In this document: in pieces, positions 38,869 to 48,833 of the stretch | Numbering within the stretch: position 1 is the first letter of the stretch | Layout of the letters: every line of letters starts with the position of its first letter | Assembly (NCBI RefSeq): GCF_020171345.1 | Contig: NZ_JAIUZM010000005.1 | Coordinates: 265,418 to 329,417, forward strand | Length of the DNA stretch: 64,000 bases | Source of the DNA: Microbulbifer agarilyticus | GTDB taxonomy: Bacteria; Pseudomonadota; Gammaproteobacteria; Pseudomonadales; Cellvibrionaceae | Direction of reading: 5' to 3' | Position numbers and translations under genes: made by a program | Notes under the pieces: generated by a model | Seen by the model: the letters and a program-made list of their open reading frames with translations, nothing else | The model's database searches: none | What the model was told of the DNA's origin: nothing

Positions 38869-41800
38869 ATGAACGCAAAGATGAAAACAAAAAAATTCTC
38901 TGCCGGACTGGCTGCCGCGGCGCTGAGCCTGGGCGTGAGCCACAGTGCGATGTCGGTCGATATGGCACAAAGTCCGCTGTTTCTCAGCACCGGAGCACCG
39001 CCGAATGTCATGTTTGTTCTCGATGACTCGGGCTCCATGCATTTTGAAATCACACCGGAAGACTACCGTAGAGGTACCAGTTATATTTTTCCGCGTGCCG
39101 ATGGCATTTACGGCTCGGATGACGGTGATAAAGATGTTCCTACCGTCGAAGACGACGACCCCTTCAATGCGCTGACCCGTTCGCCGCAGTTTAACAAGAC
39201 CTATTACAATCCGGCGGTAACCTATAAGCCCTGGATCAAGCATGACGGTAGCTTATATCCAAATGCGACCCCGGCATGTGCCTGGCACAACCCGGAAAAT
39301 ACCGGTGATTGCCCTGGCGATGGCGAGTCGGTTACGGCAACGGCGCGAAACCTGACAGTTGATAACGCAAATTACAACGGTAACCGTTGGCGTAGCAGCC
39401 GGGTGGTGCAGGAGGATGGAACCGAAGACTGGGGCTGGCATCAAAATGCTTTGGTATTCTGGCCGGCTACCTATTTCTGGCACAACGGTGGGGACCAGTG
39501 GGCTTGGGGAAATTACACCAAGCAGGAGATTAAATCCGGCATTACGTACACCGGTCACGGTCGTGAAGAACGCACCGACTGTACTGCCGGTACCTGTACC
39601 TATGATCAGGAAATACAAAATTTCGCCAACTGGTATACCTATTATCGCTCGCGGATACTTGCTGCGCGCGCGGGGATCGGTCGTGCTTTCGCAGAGCAGG
39701 GTGAAGACTTGCGAGTAGGCTTTGGTGCGATTAACCAGAGTTCAACCACGGTGGATGGTGTCAATACCGATACTGTATTGAATGGTGTGCGCTCCTTCTC
39801 TGACACTAACCGCGAGATTTTTTTTAACGCGCTGTACAGCCGGGCGGTCCCATATTCCGGTACTCCTCTACGACGCGCCCTGGATAGCGCCGGGCAGTAC
39901 TTTTCCCGTACCGATAATAAAGGGCCATGGGGTCAGGATCCGGGGGTGGAAGATGACACGGCGCATCTGGCTTGCCGTGCCAGCTATACCATTCTAATGA
40001 CTGATGGCTACTGGAATGGAACCAGCGATTACACGGACGCTGCCGAAGCGAATGTGGATGGTACTTCGAGTTCAGAAATCACCGGTCCCGACGGGCAGTC
40101 CTATACCTACAATGCGGTATCGCCGTTTACCGACGGTCATGATAATACTCTTGCCGATGTGGCGATGTATTACTGGAAAAATGACTTGCGCACTGATCTT
40201 TCCAACCAAGTTCCGGTGAAAGATGATTCTATCGACCCCGCCTTCTGGCAGCATATGGTCACCTTTGGTGTGGCCTTTGGCGTGGAAGGCTCGGTTGATA
40301 AAACAGATGCATTTAATGCAATTACAACCGGAGCCACCATTACCTGGCCCGACCCCGCCGCCGATAATAGCGCTAACTCAACAAAGGTAGATGACCTGTT
40401 ACACGCATCGGTCAACGGCCGCGGTGGCTTCTTTAGTGCTGCGGATCCGCAGGAATTTGCCGACGATCTTTCCAGCGTATTGGAAAATATTGTTGGCCGT
40501 ACCGACGGCTCCGCTTCCTCGGTAGCCACTAACTCCACTCGTCTCGGTACTGACACTGTGATCTATCAGGCGCGCTTTAACAGCACCGACTGGAGCGGCG
40601 AAATTCGCGCCATGAGTCTGAACAGTGATGGCAGTATTGGTGCCATGAAATGGCAAACGGAAGAGGCTGATTTTGCGAGTCCAGCCTTGCGGGATATTGT
40701 CACCCATAACGGCACTACGGGTGTTGATTTCGCTTGGGCAAACCTGAGCACCGTGCAACAGGATGCGCTGAAAGACGGCGGTACCGATGCAGAAGGGCAG
40801 GCGCGCCTGAATTGGGTGCGCGGTATGGATGTTACCGGTTTGCGTGAACGCAGTTCGCTGTTGGGGGATATTGTTAATTCCAGCCCGGTGTTTGCCGGCG
40901 ACAAGAAGTTCAACTTCAGTAATCTTCCCGAGGCGTTGGGTGGCCTGGTCTACGATACTTACCATGCCAGTCAGAAAGAAAACCGGCGTGAAGTGATTTA
41001 TGTTGGCGCTAACGACGGCATGCTGCACGGGTTTGATGCTGCCACCGGCGAGGAGCTGTTTGCGTATATCCCGTCCGGTGTCTACGAACAGTTGGCCAAG
41101 ATCGCTGAAACGGATTACGGCAGCACGACCAACCCGCATGCTTACAGCATGGACGGCAAGCTGTTTGTCGGTGATGCCTTTGTTAATGGTGCCTGGAAGA
41201 ATATCTTGGTGGGCTCCCTGGGTGCCGGCGGCCGCGGTATCTTTGCCCTGGATGTTACCAATCCCGACGGTTTCGATGCGTCAGACGTATTGTTCGAGTT
41301 AACCGAGGCGGACTTCCCTGGTATCGGCAATATTACCGGCGAGCCTCTGATCGCACCGACCAACGACGGCTGGAAACTAATTTTCGGGAATGGCTACAAC
41401 TCCGAAAATGACCGAGCGCGCCTGTTTGCGGTCGATCTGGAGAATCCGCTGACCGAAACTCAGGTCATCGAAGTGAATGAAACGGCCAATAATGGCCTCG
41501 CAGGCCCGGCGTTGATTGCCAATGCCGATGGTGAAGTGATCACCGCCTACGCGGGTGACCTGCTCGGCAATATGTGGAAATTCGATCTCAGTGCAAACAA
41601 TGCGAGTAACTGGAGCGTGGCTTTGTCCCAGGGGCAAACCAATTTGCCGTTGTTTACCGCGGTAGATCCGAATGGCAATCCGCAGCCTATTACGTCCACC
41701 CCGACACTTGGCCTCAATGGCGAACTGGACAATGCAATCATGGTCTATTTCGGTACCGGCCAGTATATGGCGAGTACGGACAACGCCGTCGGAGACGTAA

Positions 41801-42306
41801 TCAATAGCTTCTACGCGATTGCCGATCAGGATGCGCAGGTCACCGGGCGTGATCAACTGTTCCAGAAAACCATTTCCACAGAGGCCGATGGCGTACGCGA
41901 AGTGGCTGGTAATACTGATACCAGCTTTTGGGAAACCAAAAAAGGCTGGTACCTTGACCTGTCTTACTCTGGTGGCGTCACGGGCGAACGTGTGATCAGT
42001 AAGCCGCTGTTGGTTTACGATCGCTTGCTGTTCCCAACCACGATTACTTCAACCGACCCCTGTTCCTTCGGTGGTAGTGGCTGGCTAATGGAACTGGTGG
42101 CGGTAGGTGACCGTTACGAGGGGCACAGTATCTTCGGTGAGGACGGTGTCGAAGTGGATTATGCGGTTATTAGTTATTCGGAAATCATCCGCAGCGGTGA
42201 AAAGGCCTACCTGCCCACCAGTAATATCCGCGGTGATGTGGCGGTGCCGGAAGGTGGTTTCCCCACCGAGGCGGTTGGTCGTATGTCCTGGCGTCAGTTA
42301 CGCTAA
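38869..42306 (+). CDS. pilY1: Type IV pilus tip adhesin/biogenesis factor PilY1
   Basis: A 1,145-residue secreted protein with a signal peptide (about 1-31), an N-terminal von Willebrand A-like region carrying a metal-ion site (NVMFVLDDSGSMH, about 47-59; later YTILMTDGYWNGTSDY), and a C-terminal beta-propeller (about 620-1000; YVGANDGMLHGFDAATGEELFAYIPSGVY, GSLGAGGRGIFALDVTNP, LIFGNGYNSENDRARLFAVDLE). This is the PilY1 plan: adhesion, surface sensing and control of pilus retraction. The ATG at 38869 has AGGGAAG upstream, with an in-frame TTG just before it. It follows pilX by 21 bases. Confidence 0.93.
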   Translation: MNAKMKTKKFSAGLAAAALSLGVSHSAMSVDMAQSPLFLSTGAPPNVMFVLDDSGSMHFEITPEDYRRGTSYIFPRADGIYGSDDGDKDVPTVEDDDPFNALTRSPQFNKTYYNPAVTYKPWIKHDGSLYPNATPACAWHNPENTGDCPGDGESVTATARNLTVDNANYNGNRWRSSRVVQEDGTEDWGWHQNALVFWPATYFWHNGGDQWAWGNYTKQEIKSGITYTGHGREERTDCTAGTCTYDQEIQNFANWYTYYRSRILAARAGIGRAFAEQGEDLRVGFGAINQSSTTVDGVNTDTVLNGVRSFSDTNREIFFNALYSRAVPYSGTPLRRALDSAGQYFSRTDNKGPWGQDPGVEDDTAHLACRASYTILMTDGYWNGTSDYTDAAEANVDGTSSSEITGPDGQSYTYNAVSPFTDGHDNTLADVAMYYWKNDLRTDLSNQVPVKDDSIDPAFWQHMVTFGVAFGVEGSVDKTDAFNAITTGATITWPDPAADNSANSTKVDDLLHASVNGRGGFFSAADPQEFADDLSSVLENIVGRTDGSASSVATNSTRLGTDTVIYQARFNSTDWSGEIRAMSLNSDGSIGAMKWQTEEADFASPALRDIVTHNGTTGVDFAWANLSTVQQDALKDGGTDAEGQARLNWVRGMDVTGLRERSSLLGDIVNSSPVFAGDKKFNFSNLPEALGGLVYDTYHASQKENRREVIYVGANDGMLHGFDAATGEELFAYIPSGVYEQLAKIAETDYGSTTNPHAYSMDGKLFVGDAFVNGAWKNILVGSLGAGGRGIFALDVTNPDGFDASDVLFELTEADFPGIGNITGEPLIAPTNDGWKLIFGNGYNSENDRARLFAVDLENPLTETQVIEVNETANNGLAGPALIANADGEVITAYAGDLLGNMWKFDLSANNASNWSVALSQGQTNLPLFTAVDPNGNPQPITSTPTLGLNGELDNAIMVYFGTGQYMASTDNAVGDVINSFYAIADQDAQVTGRDQLFQKTISTEADGVREVAGNTDTSFWETKKGWYLDLSYSGGVTGERVISKPLLVYDRLLFPTTITSTDPCSFGGSGWLMELVAVGDRYEGHSIFGEDGVEVDYAVISYSEIIRSGEKAYLPTSNIRGDVAVPEGGFPTEAVGRMSWRQLR

Positions 42307-42332
42307 GTTATTCAAAGGTTGAGATTTAAAAA

Positions 42333-42749
42333 ATGCAAAAACAAACGGGTTTTACCTTAATCGAGCTGATGATCGTTGTGGCCATTGTCGGCATTATTTC
42401 AGCCATTGCTTACCCTTCTTACATGGAGTCTGTACGCAAAAGTAATCGTGCGGATGCCAAGGCAACACTGAATGATGTGGCGCATCGCCTGCAGCGCTGC
42501 TTTACCACTTATAGTGCCTATGATAATGCTAATTGTTCTGTAGCAACGACGCTTTCGGGGGGAGGTACGATTACCTCGGCCGAGGGAATGTACAGCGTGA
42601 CAGCGGCTGTCACGGCGACCACCTACACCCTGACTGCGGCCCCCGTAGCGGGCACCAGTCAGGCGGCAGATACCAAGTGCGGTAGCCTGACTTTGACCAA
42701 CGCGGGTATACGCAATGCTTCCGGCCCTTACGGCGCCGAGTGCTGGTAG
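42333..42749 (+). CDS. pilE: Type IV minor pilin PilE-like
   Basis: A 138-residue prepilin with the classical leader MQKQTG and cleavage before FTLIELMIVVAIVGIISAIAYPSYMESVRKSNRADAKATLNDVAHRLQRCFTTY, matching PilE of Pseudomonas. Four Cys (RCFTTY, NCSV, KCGSL, ECW) can form two disulphides. It closes the minor-pilin operon and is followed by a terminator. Confidence 0.9.
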   Translation: MQKQTGFTLIELMIVVAIVGIISAIAYPSYMESVRKSNRADAKATLNDVAHRLQRCFTTYSAYDNANCSVATTLSGGGTITSAEGMYSVTAAVTATTYTLTAAPVAGTSQAADTKCGSLTLTNAGIRNASGPYGAECW

Positions 42750-42779
42750 TCCCAGCTTAAGAGACTAAAAGCGATAAAA

Positions 42780-42810
42780 AATAACCCGGCTTTTGCCGGG
42801 TTATTCGTTT
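42780..42810. terminator. Terminator between pilE and pilR
   Basis: An 11-bp stem AATAACCCGGC / GCCGGGTTATT with a TTTT loop has A's on the left and a T-rich right flank. It overlaps the stop codon of the convergent pilR and likely serves both directions. Confidence 0.8.
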
Positions 42811-44228
42811 TCTAGACCTAACTTTTTCAGCCGGTATCGCAGTGAGCGAAAGCTGATTCCAAGTTTTGCGGCAGCAGCGGTTTTATTCCAGCGAGTCTGG
42901 CTGAGCGCCAACTCAATGGCATCGCGCTCAATGGTTCCCAGAAAATCGTCCAGTGTATCGTAGTCGGCTGCGCTAAATTGACCGGGGTGGGCGGCTTGCT
43001 CATTGATGGCGTGCGCGCTGCTTCCTCGCTTGTCGCGCTCTCTGTTCGATGAGTTCGCGGGGGAGGGCGTCGCGAGTACCTGGGTTCCTCCACCCAGATC
43101 CAGATCTTGTGGGCGAATGGTGCTGGACTCGCACAGGGTTAGCGCCCGCTCAAGAATATTTTCCAGTTCGCGCAAGTTGCCAGGGAAGGGGTAGGAAAGT
43201 AGGAAATGCAGTGCTTCCTGGCTGGCCCGCGGTGTGCCGCTAACTTGGTTTGCGTTTAGCCGGCGCAGCAGAAAGCGTGTCAATAGAGGAATGTCTTCGG
43301 CCCTGTCTCGCAGCGGTGGTACCACAAGCTCAATCACATTTAGTCGGAAGTACAGGTCACTGCGAAAGTCACCGCTGCGGGTGTGATTGGAAAGTAGTTT
43401 TCGGGTACTGCTGATGATGCGCACGTCGAGTGCCACTGGGCTTTCATGTGCGCACGCAGGCAGGCGCTTCTCCTCAATGACCTGGATCAGCTTACCCTGT
43501 ATCTCTTTAGGGAGCTCAGCGATTTCGTCGAAGAATACAGTGCCGCCATTGGCTGCAGCCAAAAGCCCTTCACTGTCATCGTTACCATCCTTACTGCCAA
43601 ACAATACGCGCTCAAACTGTTCTGCCGGAATACTTGAGCAGTGGACCGTTATAAAGGCTTTATTGGCTCTGGGGCCAAGCTGGTGAATACAGCGCGCCGT
43701 AAGCTCCTTACCGGCGCCGGCTTCTCCGAAAAGGTGGACGGGTGCATTGCTTCGCGCAACTTTTTCGATCCTATTGCGCAGCGCCTGTATGGCCTGTGAT
43801 TGCCCTTGCAGGAGCGCTGGAAATTCCTGCTTTTGCAGGAATCGATCCTCACCCAGGCGTAGGGCCATTTGTACCAGTGTGCGCAAACGCGCAAGGTTAA
43901 CGGGCTTGCTGACAAAATCGAAGGCGCCAAGCTTGAGTGCGGCAATAGCGGTATCCATATTGCCGTGGGCGGTGATCACCGCAACGGGGAGGGTGCGATC
44001 TGCGGGAAGGTTTTGGATTGCCTCTACCAGCTCCAGCCCGTCACCATCGGGCAGGCGCATATCTGTCAGGCAGAAATCGTACTGTTTTTCCTGCAGTCGT
44101 CGACGCGCCTCTGCAACTGACATTGCAATATCTGCACGCACATGCATACGCTGCAGCGTCATGGAGATCAGGTCACAAATATCTGGTTCGTCATCGACAA
44201 CCAGGGCAATGGGTTGACGGTCGGTCAT
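42801..44228 (-). CDS. pilR: PilR-type NtrC-family response regulator lacking GAFTGA
   Basis: A 475-residue regulator with a receiver domain (VVDDEPDI, phospho-Asp in LTDMRLPDGDG), an AAA+ domain (Walker A GEAGAGKE, Walker B TVFFDEIAELP, arginine-finger region FRSDLYFRLNVIELVVPPLRDR) and a Fis-type HTH (NKTAAAAKLGISFRSLRYRLKKLG). Between FERVLFG and GLLAAANGG (about residues 205-225) the family has GSFTGA or GAFTGA. Here the sequence is SKDGNDDSE and the sigma-54-contact loop is deleted. Downstream of pilS by 40 bases; convergent with the pilin operon. It would normally activate pilin transcription through sigma-54; that ability is doubtful here. Confidence 0.9.
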   Translation of the reverse strand: MTDRQPIALVVDDEPDICDLISMTLQRMHVRADIAMSVAEARRRLQEKQYDFCLTDMRLPDGDGLELVEAIQNLPADRTLPVAVITAHGNMDTAIAALKLGAFDFVSKPVNLARLRTLVQMALRLGEDRFLQKQEFPALLQGQSQAIQALRNRIEKVARSNAPVHLFGEAGAGKELTARCIHQLGPRANKAFITVHCSSIPAEQFERVLFGSKDGNDDSEGLLAAANGGTVFFDEIAELPKEIQGKLIQVIEEKRLPACAHESPVALDVRIISSTRKLLSNHTRSGDFRSDLYFRLNVIELVVPPLRDRAEDIPLLTRFLLRRLNANQVSGTPRASQEALHFLLSYPFPGNLRELENILERALTLCESSTIRPQDLDLGGGTQVLATPSPANSSNRERDKRGSSAHAINEQAAHPGQFSAADYDTLDDFLGTIERDAIELALSQTRWNKTAAAAKLGISFRSLRYRLKKLGLENE

Positions 44229-44268
44229 CTTGTTCAGCGTTATTATTGATCGACAATCAGAAACGTCG

Positions 44269-45957
44269 TTAGAAAATCTGCTCGGTGCTGGCGAAATCTA
44301 TTCGGAAGCAGCTGCGATTTTTGTGGTCTCTGCAGTAGTACAGGTTTGCCCGATTAGATTCGCATAATTCCCGCGCAATATACAGTCCCAGGCCGGCACC
44401 GGTTGCTGCAGTTGTGAAAAAAGGCTCAAAAATTTTGTCTTTGTGCTCTTCTGTTACGCCGTCCCCCAAGTCGATAAAATCCAGTTGCGCGCACTCACGG
44501 CTCGGGTTAAACCGGATAACGATTTCTGCAACGGAGCGTCCAAGCGCTTGGTGGGAGTGTCGCACAGCGTTGTTACATAAATTGGTCGCAACCTGCGCCA
44601 TTTGATTGGGGTCAAACCGTGCGTTTACCAGTGTGTCAGGGCTAGTGAGCGTTACTTGGTGCTGGTGATTGGTTTCTCGCTGGTACTCTTCCAAAAATGT
44701 GTTGGCCCATTGGCGAAGGTCGTGCATGGCTGTTTGTGGCGCCTGGCGGCGCGACAGCTGCATAACATTTTCGATGATCTGATTCACCCGTTGGCTGTGA
44801 CGTCCGATAATCTCCGTCAGTTGGCGATCTTCACCGCTGATAGACTCGGACTCCGAGAGTAGCTCGGCAGCGTGATTGATAGCGCTGAGGGGATTGCGTA
44901 CTTCGTGGGCAATTGAGCCAGTGAGCCGGCCGAGGGAAGCCAGTTTGAGTTGTTGCGCCTGCTGGGTCAGTTTGCGGTTGTCCTCCAGAAACACCAGTGA
45001 GCTGTCGGAAGTGTCGCCACTTAACGCGGTGACACTGGCCCGGATTTCGCTGCCAGGGTCTCCCTGAACGATACCACTGGTTATACCGGGTTGATGACGC
45101 AGTTCGGCCAAATGCATAAGTAGGTCGCCCTCGAGGCCGTTGTCCTGCAATTGTTTCGGGCCCAGTAGCTGGCGCGCGGCACGGTTGATCAGCTCGGGTT
45201 CTCCCGACGCATTCAGCACCATCACACCGGTGCGCATTTGCGCCACAATTTGCTGGGTCAGGCGCTGCAGCCGTGCGGCCTGCCTACGCTGTTGCTCCGC
45301 TTTTTCGTTAGCGAGCTGAATATGGGTGGAAAGGTATTGCAGTGCGGTCACACAGGTAAACAGCAGAATACCCAGACTGCCTGCCGACACGATATCCTGA
45401 GTATCGGCTCGCTCATTAACGGCGTTTAGTACCTGCTGGCCAATGATCGCCATACTGGCGATTGCCGCCAGGAAGGCGCTCATGCGCCGGTCTAGTAGCA
45501 ATGAGCCTACCGCACAGGTTGTCAACAGCAGGTAGCCAATGCCGGAATCGAGTCCACCGCTTGCCTGGATCAATAATAAAAAGGTGAGGATATCGCAGCC
45601 GAGAATACTGCCGATACGCCGGGGCGATGTGCGGAATCGACTGGGGTAGAGGAAGATAAGCCAGGCGATATTCAGGATCGAATAGCTGATGGCGGTGTTC
45701 AGATAGAGTGCCGGGAACAGGGTGCCGACGGAACCGCGGCTAATGCCGGAGATGAAAAGCCCGAGCAGGACGAGGCTCATGGCTACCCGGTACCAGGCGT
45801 AGATCTTCAGCAGGTCCCGCTGGCGCAGGCGTAATTGCCTGGGGGTTGGGCTCCCATTGCTCTTATTGTCTGCGGTGGTTTCTGTAGCCGTAGCGGATGG
45901 CATGGAAAAACCCGAAGCACTCGCGAGCTGGATGGCCGCTGGGGATTGGTCGCTCAC
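44269..45957 (-). CDS. pilS: Sensor histidine kinase PilS
   Basis: A 562-residue kinase with a polar N-terminal tail (about 1-50), six predicted membrane helices (about 55-225), a PAS-like segment (MRTGVMVLNASGEPELINRAARQLLG), the H-box GSIAHEVRNPLSAINHAAEL, the N-box NLCNNAVRHSHQALG and the G-box GAGLGLYIARELCESN. It senses pilin levels in the membrane and phosphorylates PilR. The start is a GTG at 45957; an ATG 18 codons downstream is a good alternative. It shares its transcript with pilR and is divergent from nadE. Confidence 0.92.
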   Translation of the reverse strand: MSDQSPAAIQLASASGFSMPSATATETTADNKSNGSPTPRQLRLRQRDLLKIYAWYRVAMSLVLLGLFISGISRGSVGTLFPALYLNTAISYSILNIAWLIFLYPSRFRTSPRRIGSILGCDILTFLLLIQASGGLDSGIGYLLLTTCAVGSLLLDRRMSAFLAAIASMAIIGQQVLNAVNERADTQDIVSAGSLGILLFTCVTALQYLSTHIQLANEKAEQQRRQAARLQRLTQQIVAQMRTGVMVLNASGEPELINRAARQLLGPKQLQDNGLEGDLLMHLAELRHQPGITSGIVQGDPGSEIRASVTALSGDTSDSSLVFLEDNRKLTQQAQQLKLASLGRLTGSIAHEVRNPLSAINHAAELLSESESISGEDRQLTEIIGRHSQRVNQIIENVMQLSRRQAPQTAMHDLRQWANTFLEEYQRETNHQHQVTLTSPDTLVNARFDPNQMAQVATNLCNNAVRHSHQALGRSVAEIVIRFNPSRECAQLDFIDLGDGVTEEHKDKIFEPFFTTAATGAGLGLYIARELCESNRANLYYCRDHKNRSCFRIDFASTEQIF

Positions 45958-46056
45958 TTTTTATTCTCTTGGTGTGAGTAGGTTCTTGCCCCAGCAGATA
46001 TTGTGCGCTTTCGCTGCGTGGCTACAATAGCGGCCTCAACGCAATGGGGTTACAAG

Positions 46057-47685
46057 ATGTCTACTTTGCAGCTAGTGCTGGCGCAAATCAATCTAATGGT
46101 GGGGGATATCCCGGGCAATACCGACCAAGTGGTCGAGATCGCCCGCCGGGCGCGCCGCGAACACGGTGCCGATCTGGTTCTGTTTCCGGAGCTAACCCTG
46201 TGTGGTTACCCGCCCGAAGACCTGCTGCTGCGCCCCAGTATGCAAAAACGTATCGACGATGCCCTGAACCAATTGCAGGAAGCGGCGCTTCCCTGCGCGG
46301 TACTGGTGGGGTACCCCCGTGTGGTGGGCGGCACCGTGCTCAACATGGCGGGGCTGATTCAGGATGGCAAGTTGGTTGCGGAGTACGCTAAGCAGAAGCT
46401 CCCCAATTACCAGGTCTTTGACGAGCTGCGCTACTTTGCCCACGGCGATCAGCCTTGCGTGGTGGACATCAACGGCATTCCCACCGCCATTACCATCTGT
46501 GAAGACATCTGGCACCCGGAGCCCGTGGCTCAGGCCAAGCACGCCGGAGCCAAGCTGATGCTGAACATCAATGCCTCCCCCTTCCACCGCGGCAAGGCCG
46601 CTGAGCGCCTGGCACTGCTGGCGCGACAGGCGCAGGCCGGCGACATGCCAATCGTCTACGTCAATTCCGTCGGCGGCCAGGACGAACTGGTATTTGATGG
46701 TGGCTCTTTCGCCGTGGATAAAGACGGCAGCCTGCGGGGGCGGGCTCCCGAGTTTATCGAGAGCCTGCTGCCGGTCACGATAGAGGCTGACGGCGACGAA
46801 GTGCGCATCGTCCAGGGCAATGACACGGAGCCAATGGAGGATCTCGCCTCGGTGTACCAGGCGCTGGTATTGGGGGTGCGTGATTACGTGAACAAAAATG
46901 GCTTCAGGGGCGTGGTCCTGGGGCTGTCTGGCGGTATCGATTCGGCGTTGACCCTGGCGATCGCGGTGGACGCCCTCGGCCCGGATCGCGTGGAAGCGGT
47001 GATGATGCCGTTCCGCTACACCTCCGACCTGTCGAAAAATGACGCGGCGGACCAGGCGCAGCGCCTGGGTATTCACTATCGAGTGATTGGCATTGAGGGG
47101 ATCTTCGATGCGGCCATGGCGGCGTTGGCCAAAGAGTTTGAGGGCAGCGAGCGGGATACCACCGAGGAAAACCTGCAGGCTCGCGCCCGCGGTATGCTGT
47201 TGATGGCCATCTCCAACAAAAAGGGTTACATGGTGCTGACCACCGGCAACAAGAGCGAGATGGCTGTGGGCTATGCCACGCTCTATGGGGACATGGTGGG
47301 CGGCTACAACGCCTTGAAGGACGTGCCAAAAATCCTGGTATATGCCCTGTCCCGCTACCGCAATTCGGTGTCCGAGGTAATCCCGGAAACCGTGATCACC
47401 CGCGAGCCGAGTGCAGAACTGGCGCCAGATCAGGTGGATTCCGATAGCCTGCCGCCCTACGAAATTCTGGATGAAATTTTGCGCCTGTATGTGGATCACG
47501 ACTACAGCGCAGAGACGATTATCGGCAAGGGGTTTGATCGGGACGTCGTTATGCGCGTGGTGCGTCTGGTGGACCGCAACGAATACAAACGCCGCCAGGC
47601 GGCGGTAGGGGTGCGTATCTCCGAGCGTGGCTTCGGCCGCGACCGGCGCTACCCGATCACCAATGGCTGGCAGGCCGGCGAGTAA
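46057..47685 (+). CDS. nadE: Glutamine-dependent NAD+ synthetase
   Basis: A 542-residue two-domain enzyme, the last step of NAD synthesis. The N-terminal carbon-nitrogen hydrolase (glutaminase) domain has Glu in LVLFPELTLCGYPPEDLL, Lys in KQKLPNYQVFDE and Cys in AITICEDIWHPE. The C-terminal synthetase domain has the PP-loop SGGIDSALTLAI and TTGNKSEMAVGYATLYGDM. The ATG at 46057 (MSTLQLVLAQINLMVGD) is preferred over an upstream in-frame codon at 46003 by conservation and GGGG upstream. A terminator follows. Confidence 0.97.
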   Translation: MSTLQLVLAQINLMVGDIPGNTDQVVEIARRARREHGADLVLFPELTLCGYPPEDLLLRPSMQKRIDDALNQLQEAALPCAVLVGYPRVVGGTVLNMAGLIQDGKLVAEYAKQKLPNYQVFDELRYFAHGDQPCVVDINGIPTAITICEDIWHPEPVAQAKHAGAKLMLNINASPFHRGKAAERLALLARQAQAGDMPIVYVNSVGGQDELVFDGGSFAVDKDGSLRGRAPEFIESLLPVTIEADGDEVRIVQGNDTEPMEDLASVYQALVLGVRDYVNKNGFRGVVLGLSGGIDSALTLAIAVDALGPDRVEAVMMPFRYTSDLSKNDAADQAQRLGIHYRVIGIEGIFDAAMAALAKEFEGSERDTTEENLQARARGMLLMAISNKKGYMVLTTGNKSEMAVGYATLYGDMVGGYNALKDVPKILVYALSRYRNSVSEVIPETVITREPSAELAPDQVDSDSLPPYEILDEILRLYVDHDYSAETIIGKGFDRDVVMRVVRLVDRNEYKRRQAAVGVRISERGFGRDRRYPITNGWQAGE

Positions 47686-47715
47686 CCAGCACGCCGCTGG
47701 CAGTTGCCCAATAGA

Positions 47716-47749
47716 AAGCCCCCGGTACTTGCGTAGCGGGGGCTTTTTT
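47716..47749 (+). terminator. Rho-independent terminator after nadE
   Basis: AAGCCCCCG / CGGGGGCTT, a 9-bp stem with a 12-base loop, is followed by T6. It separates nadE from the convergent bamD. Confidence 0.9.
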
Positions 47750-47760
47750 GTATTTGCGGA

Positions 47761-48708
47761 TTACTGGAGTTCCGGGGGCAGGGGCGCCTGCTCGCGCTGG
47801 AACTCGGCATTGTAGAGTTCGCGGCTATCGAACCCTCTGGGGTCGGACTTCTCGAACAGCCCCAGAGTGATGCGGTGCAGGAAGCTGCGCCCGCTGGCGC
47901 CGGCGTAGTATTTGTAGTTAAAGCTGCCATCACTGCGGAATGCCGGGTGATCCGGGTAGTTATCCCGCAGTACCGCCAGAGAGGTGGACTCCAGCTGGGG
48001 CATCTCCAACAGGTGGTAGGCCTGAACCATCACCGCCAGCGCATCGGGTACCGACGGCGTCTGCTGGAAGTTCTCCACCACAAAGCGGCCACGATTTGCC
48101 GAAGCCAGATAGGCGCCGCGTTTGAAGTAGTAGTTGGCCACGTGGATCTCGTAGCGGGCCAGCAGGTTACGCAGGTGGATCATGCGTTTCTGGGCATCCG
48201 GGGCATAGCGGCTTTCCGGGTAGCGCGCCATCAGCTGCGCGAAATACGCGAAAGATTCCCGTGCCGAGCCCGGGTCGCGGCGGGTCATATCCGTCGGCAG
48301 GAAACGCTCGAATAGGCCACTGCCTTCGGTAAACGAGGCCAGACCTTTCATGTAGTAGGCGTAATCCACATTGCGATGCTGGGGGTGCAGGCGGATAAAG
48401 CGGTCCGCCGCAGAAATAGCTGCATCGTTCTGGTAGTCGCGGTAGTAGGCGTAGATCAGCTCCAGCTGGGCCTGCTCAGCGTAGTTACCGAACGGGAAGT
48501 TATCTTCCAGCGCCCGCAGATTCTTGATGGCCATTTCCCACTGGCTGGAGCGGAGCTGCCGCTGGGCCGCTTCATAGAAAGCCTGCTCGGTACGGTTTCC
48601 GCTGGGCAGGCCTTCTTCTTCTTCGTCCGTACTGGCGCACGAAGCCACCAATACGGCAAGAATAGCCATAAATAGGGTTTTCCAGGCCTGATTATTCCAA
48701 GACCACAT
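47761..48708 (-). CDS. bamD: Outer membrane assembly lipoprotein BamD
   Basis: A 315-residue lipoprotein with signal peptide [24 protein letters not shown]; the lipobox is VASC. TPR repeats follow from about residue 35 ([49 protein letters not shown]...), typical of BamD. It is the essential partner of BamA in outer-membrane beta-barrel insertion. The ATG at 48708 has AGGGG six bases upstream; an ATG at 48768 would make an atypically long leader. It is divergent from rluD, the arrangement seen in E. coli and Pseudomonas. Confidence 0.96.
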   Translation of the reverse strand: MWSWNNQAWKTLFMAILAVLVASCASTDEEEEGLPSGNRTEQAFYEAAQRQLRSSQWEMAIKNLRALEDNFPFGNYAEQAQLELIYAYYRDYQNDAAISAADRFIRLHPQHRNVDYAYYMKGLASFTEGSGLFERFLPTDMTRRDPGSARESFAYFAQLMARYPESRYAPDAQKRMIHLRNLLARYEIHVANYYFKRGAYLASANRGRFVVENFQQTPSVPDALAVMVQAYHLLEMPQLESTSLAVLRDNYPDHPAFRSDGSFNYKYYAGASGRSFLHRITLGLFEKSDPRGFDSRELYNAEFQREQAPLPPELQ

Positions 48709-48833
48709 GGCCCCTCGCTCTATCATTATTCGTCTCAACCTTATTAAACTAGCCGCCCAAAAATTCACTGGGGGCCGAAGGGCAGCTATTTAACCACAGC
48801 GCCTCGCCAGCCCAAAGTATTAGACCCTCTCGG

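Noticed and set aside
46192..47499. 435-codon open frame on the minus strand
   Set aside because: Antisense to nadE, which has all catalytic motifs; the reverse frame is a composition artefact.
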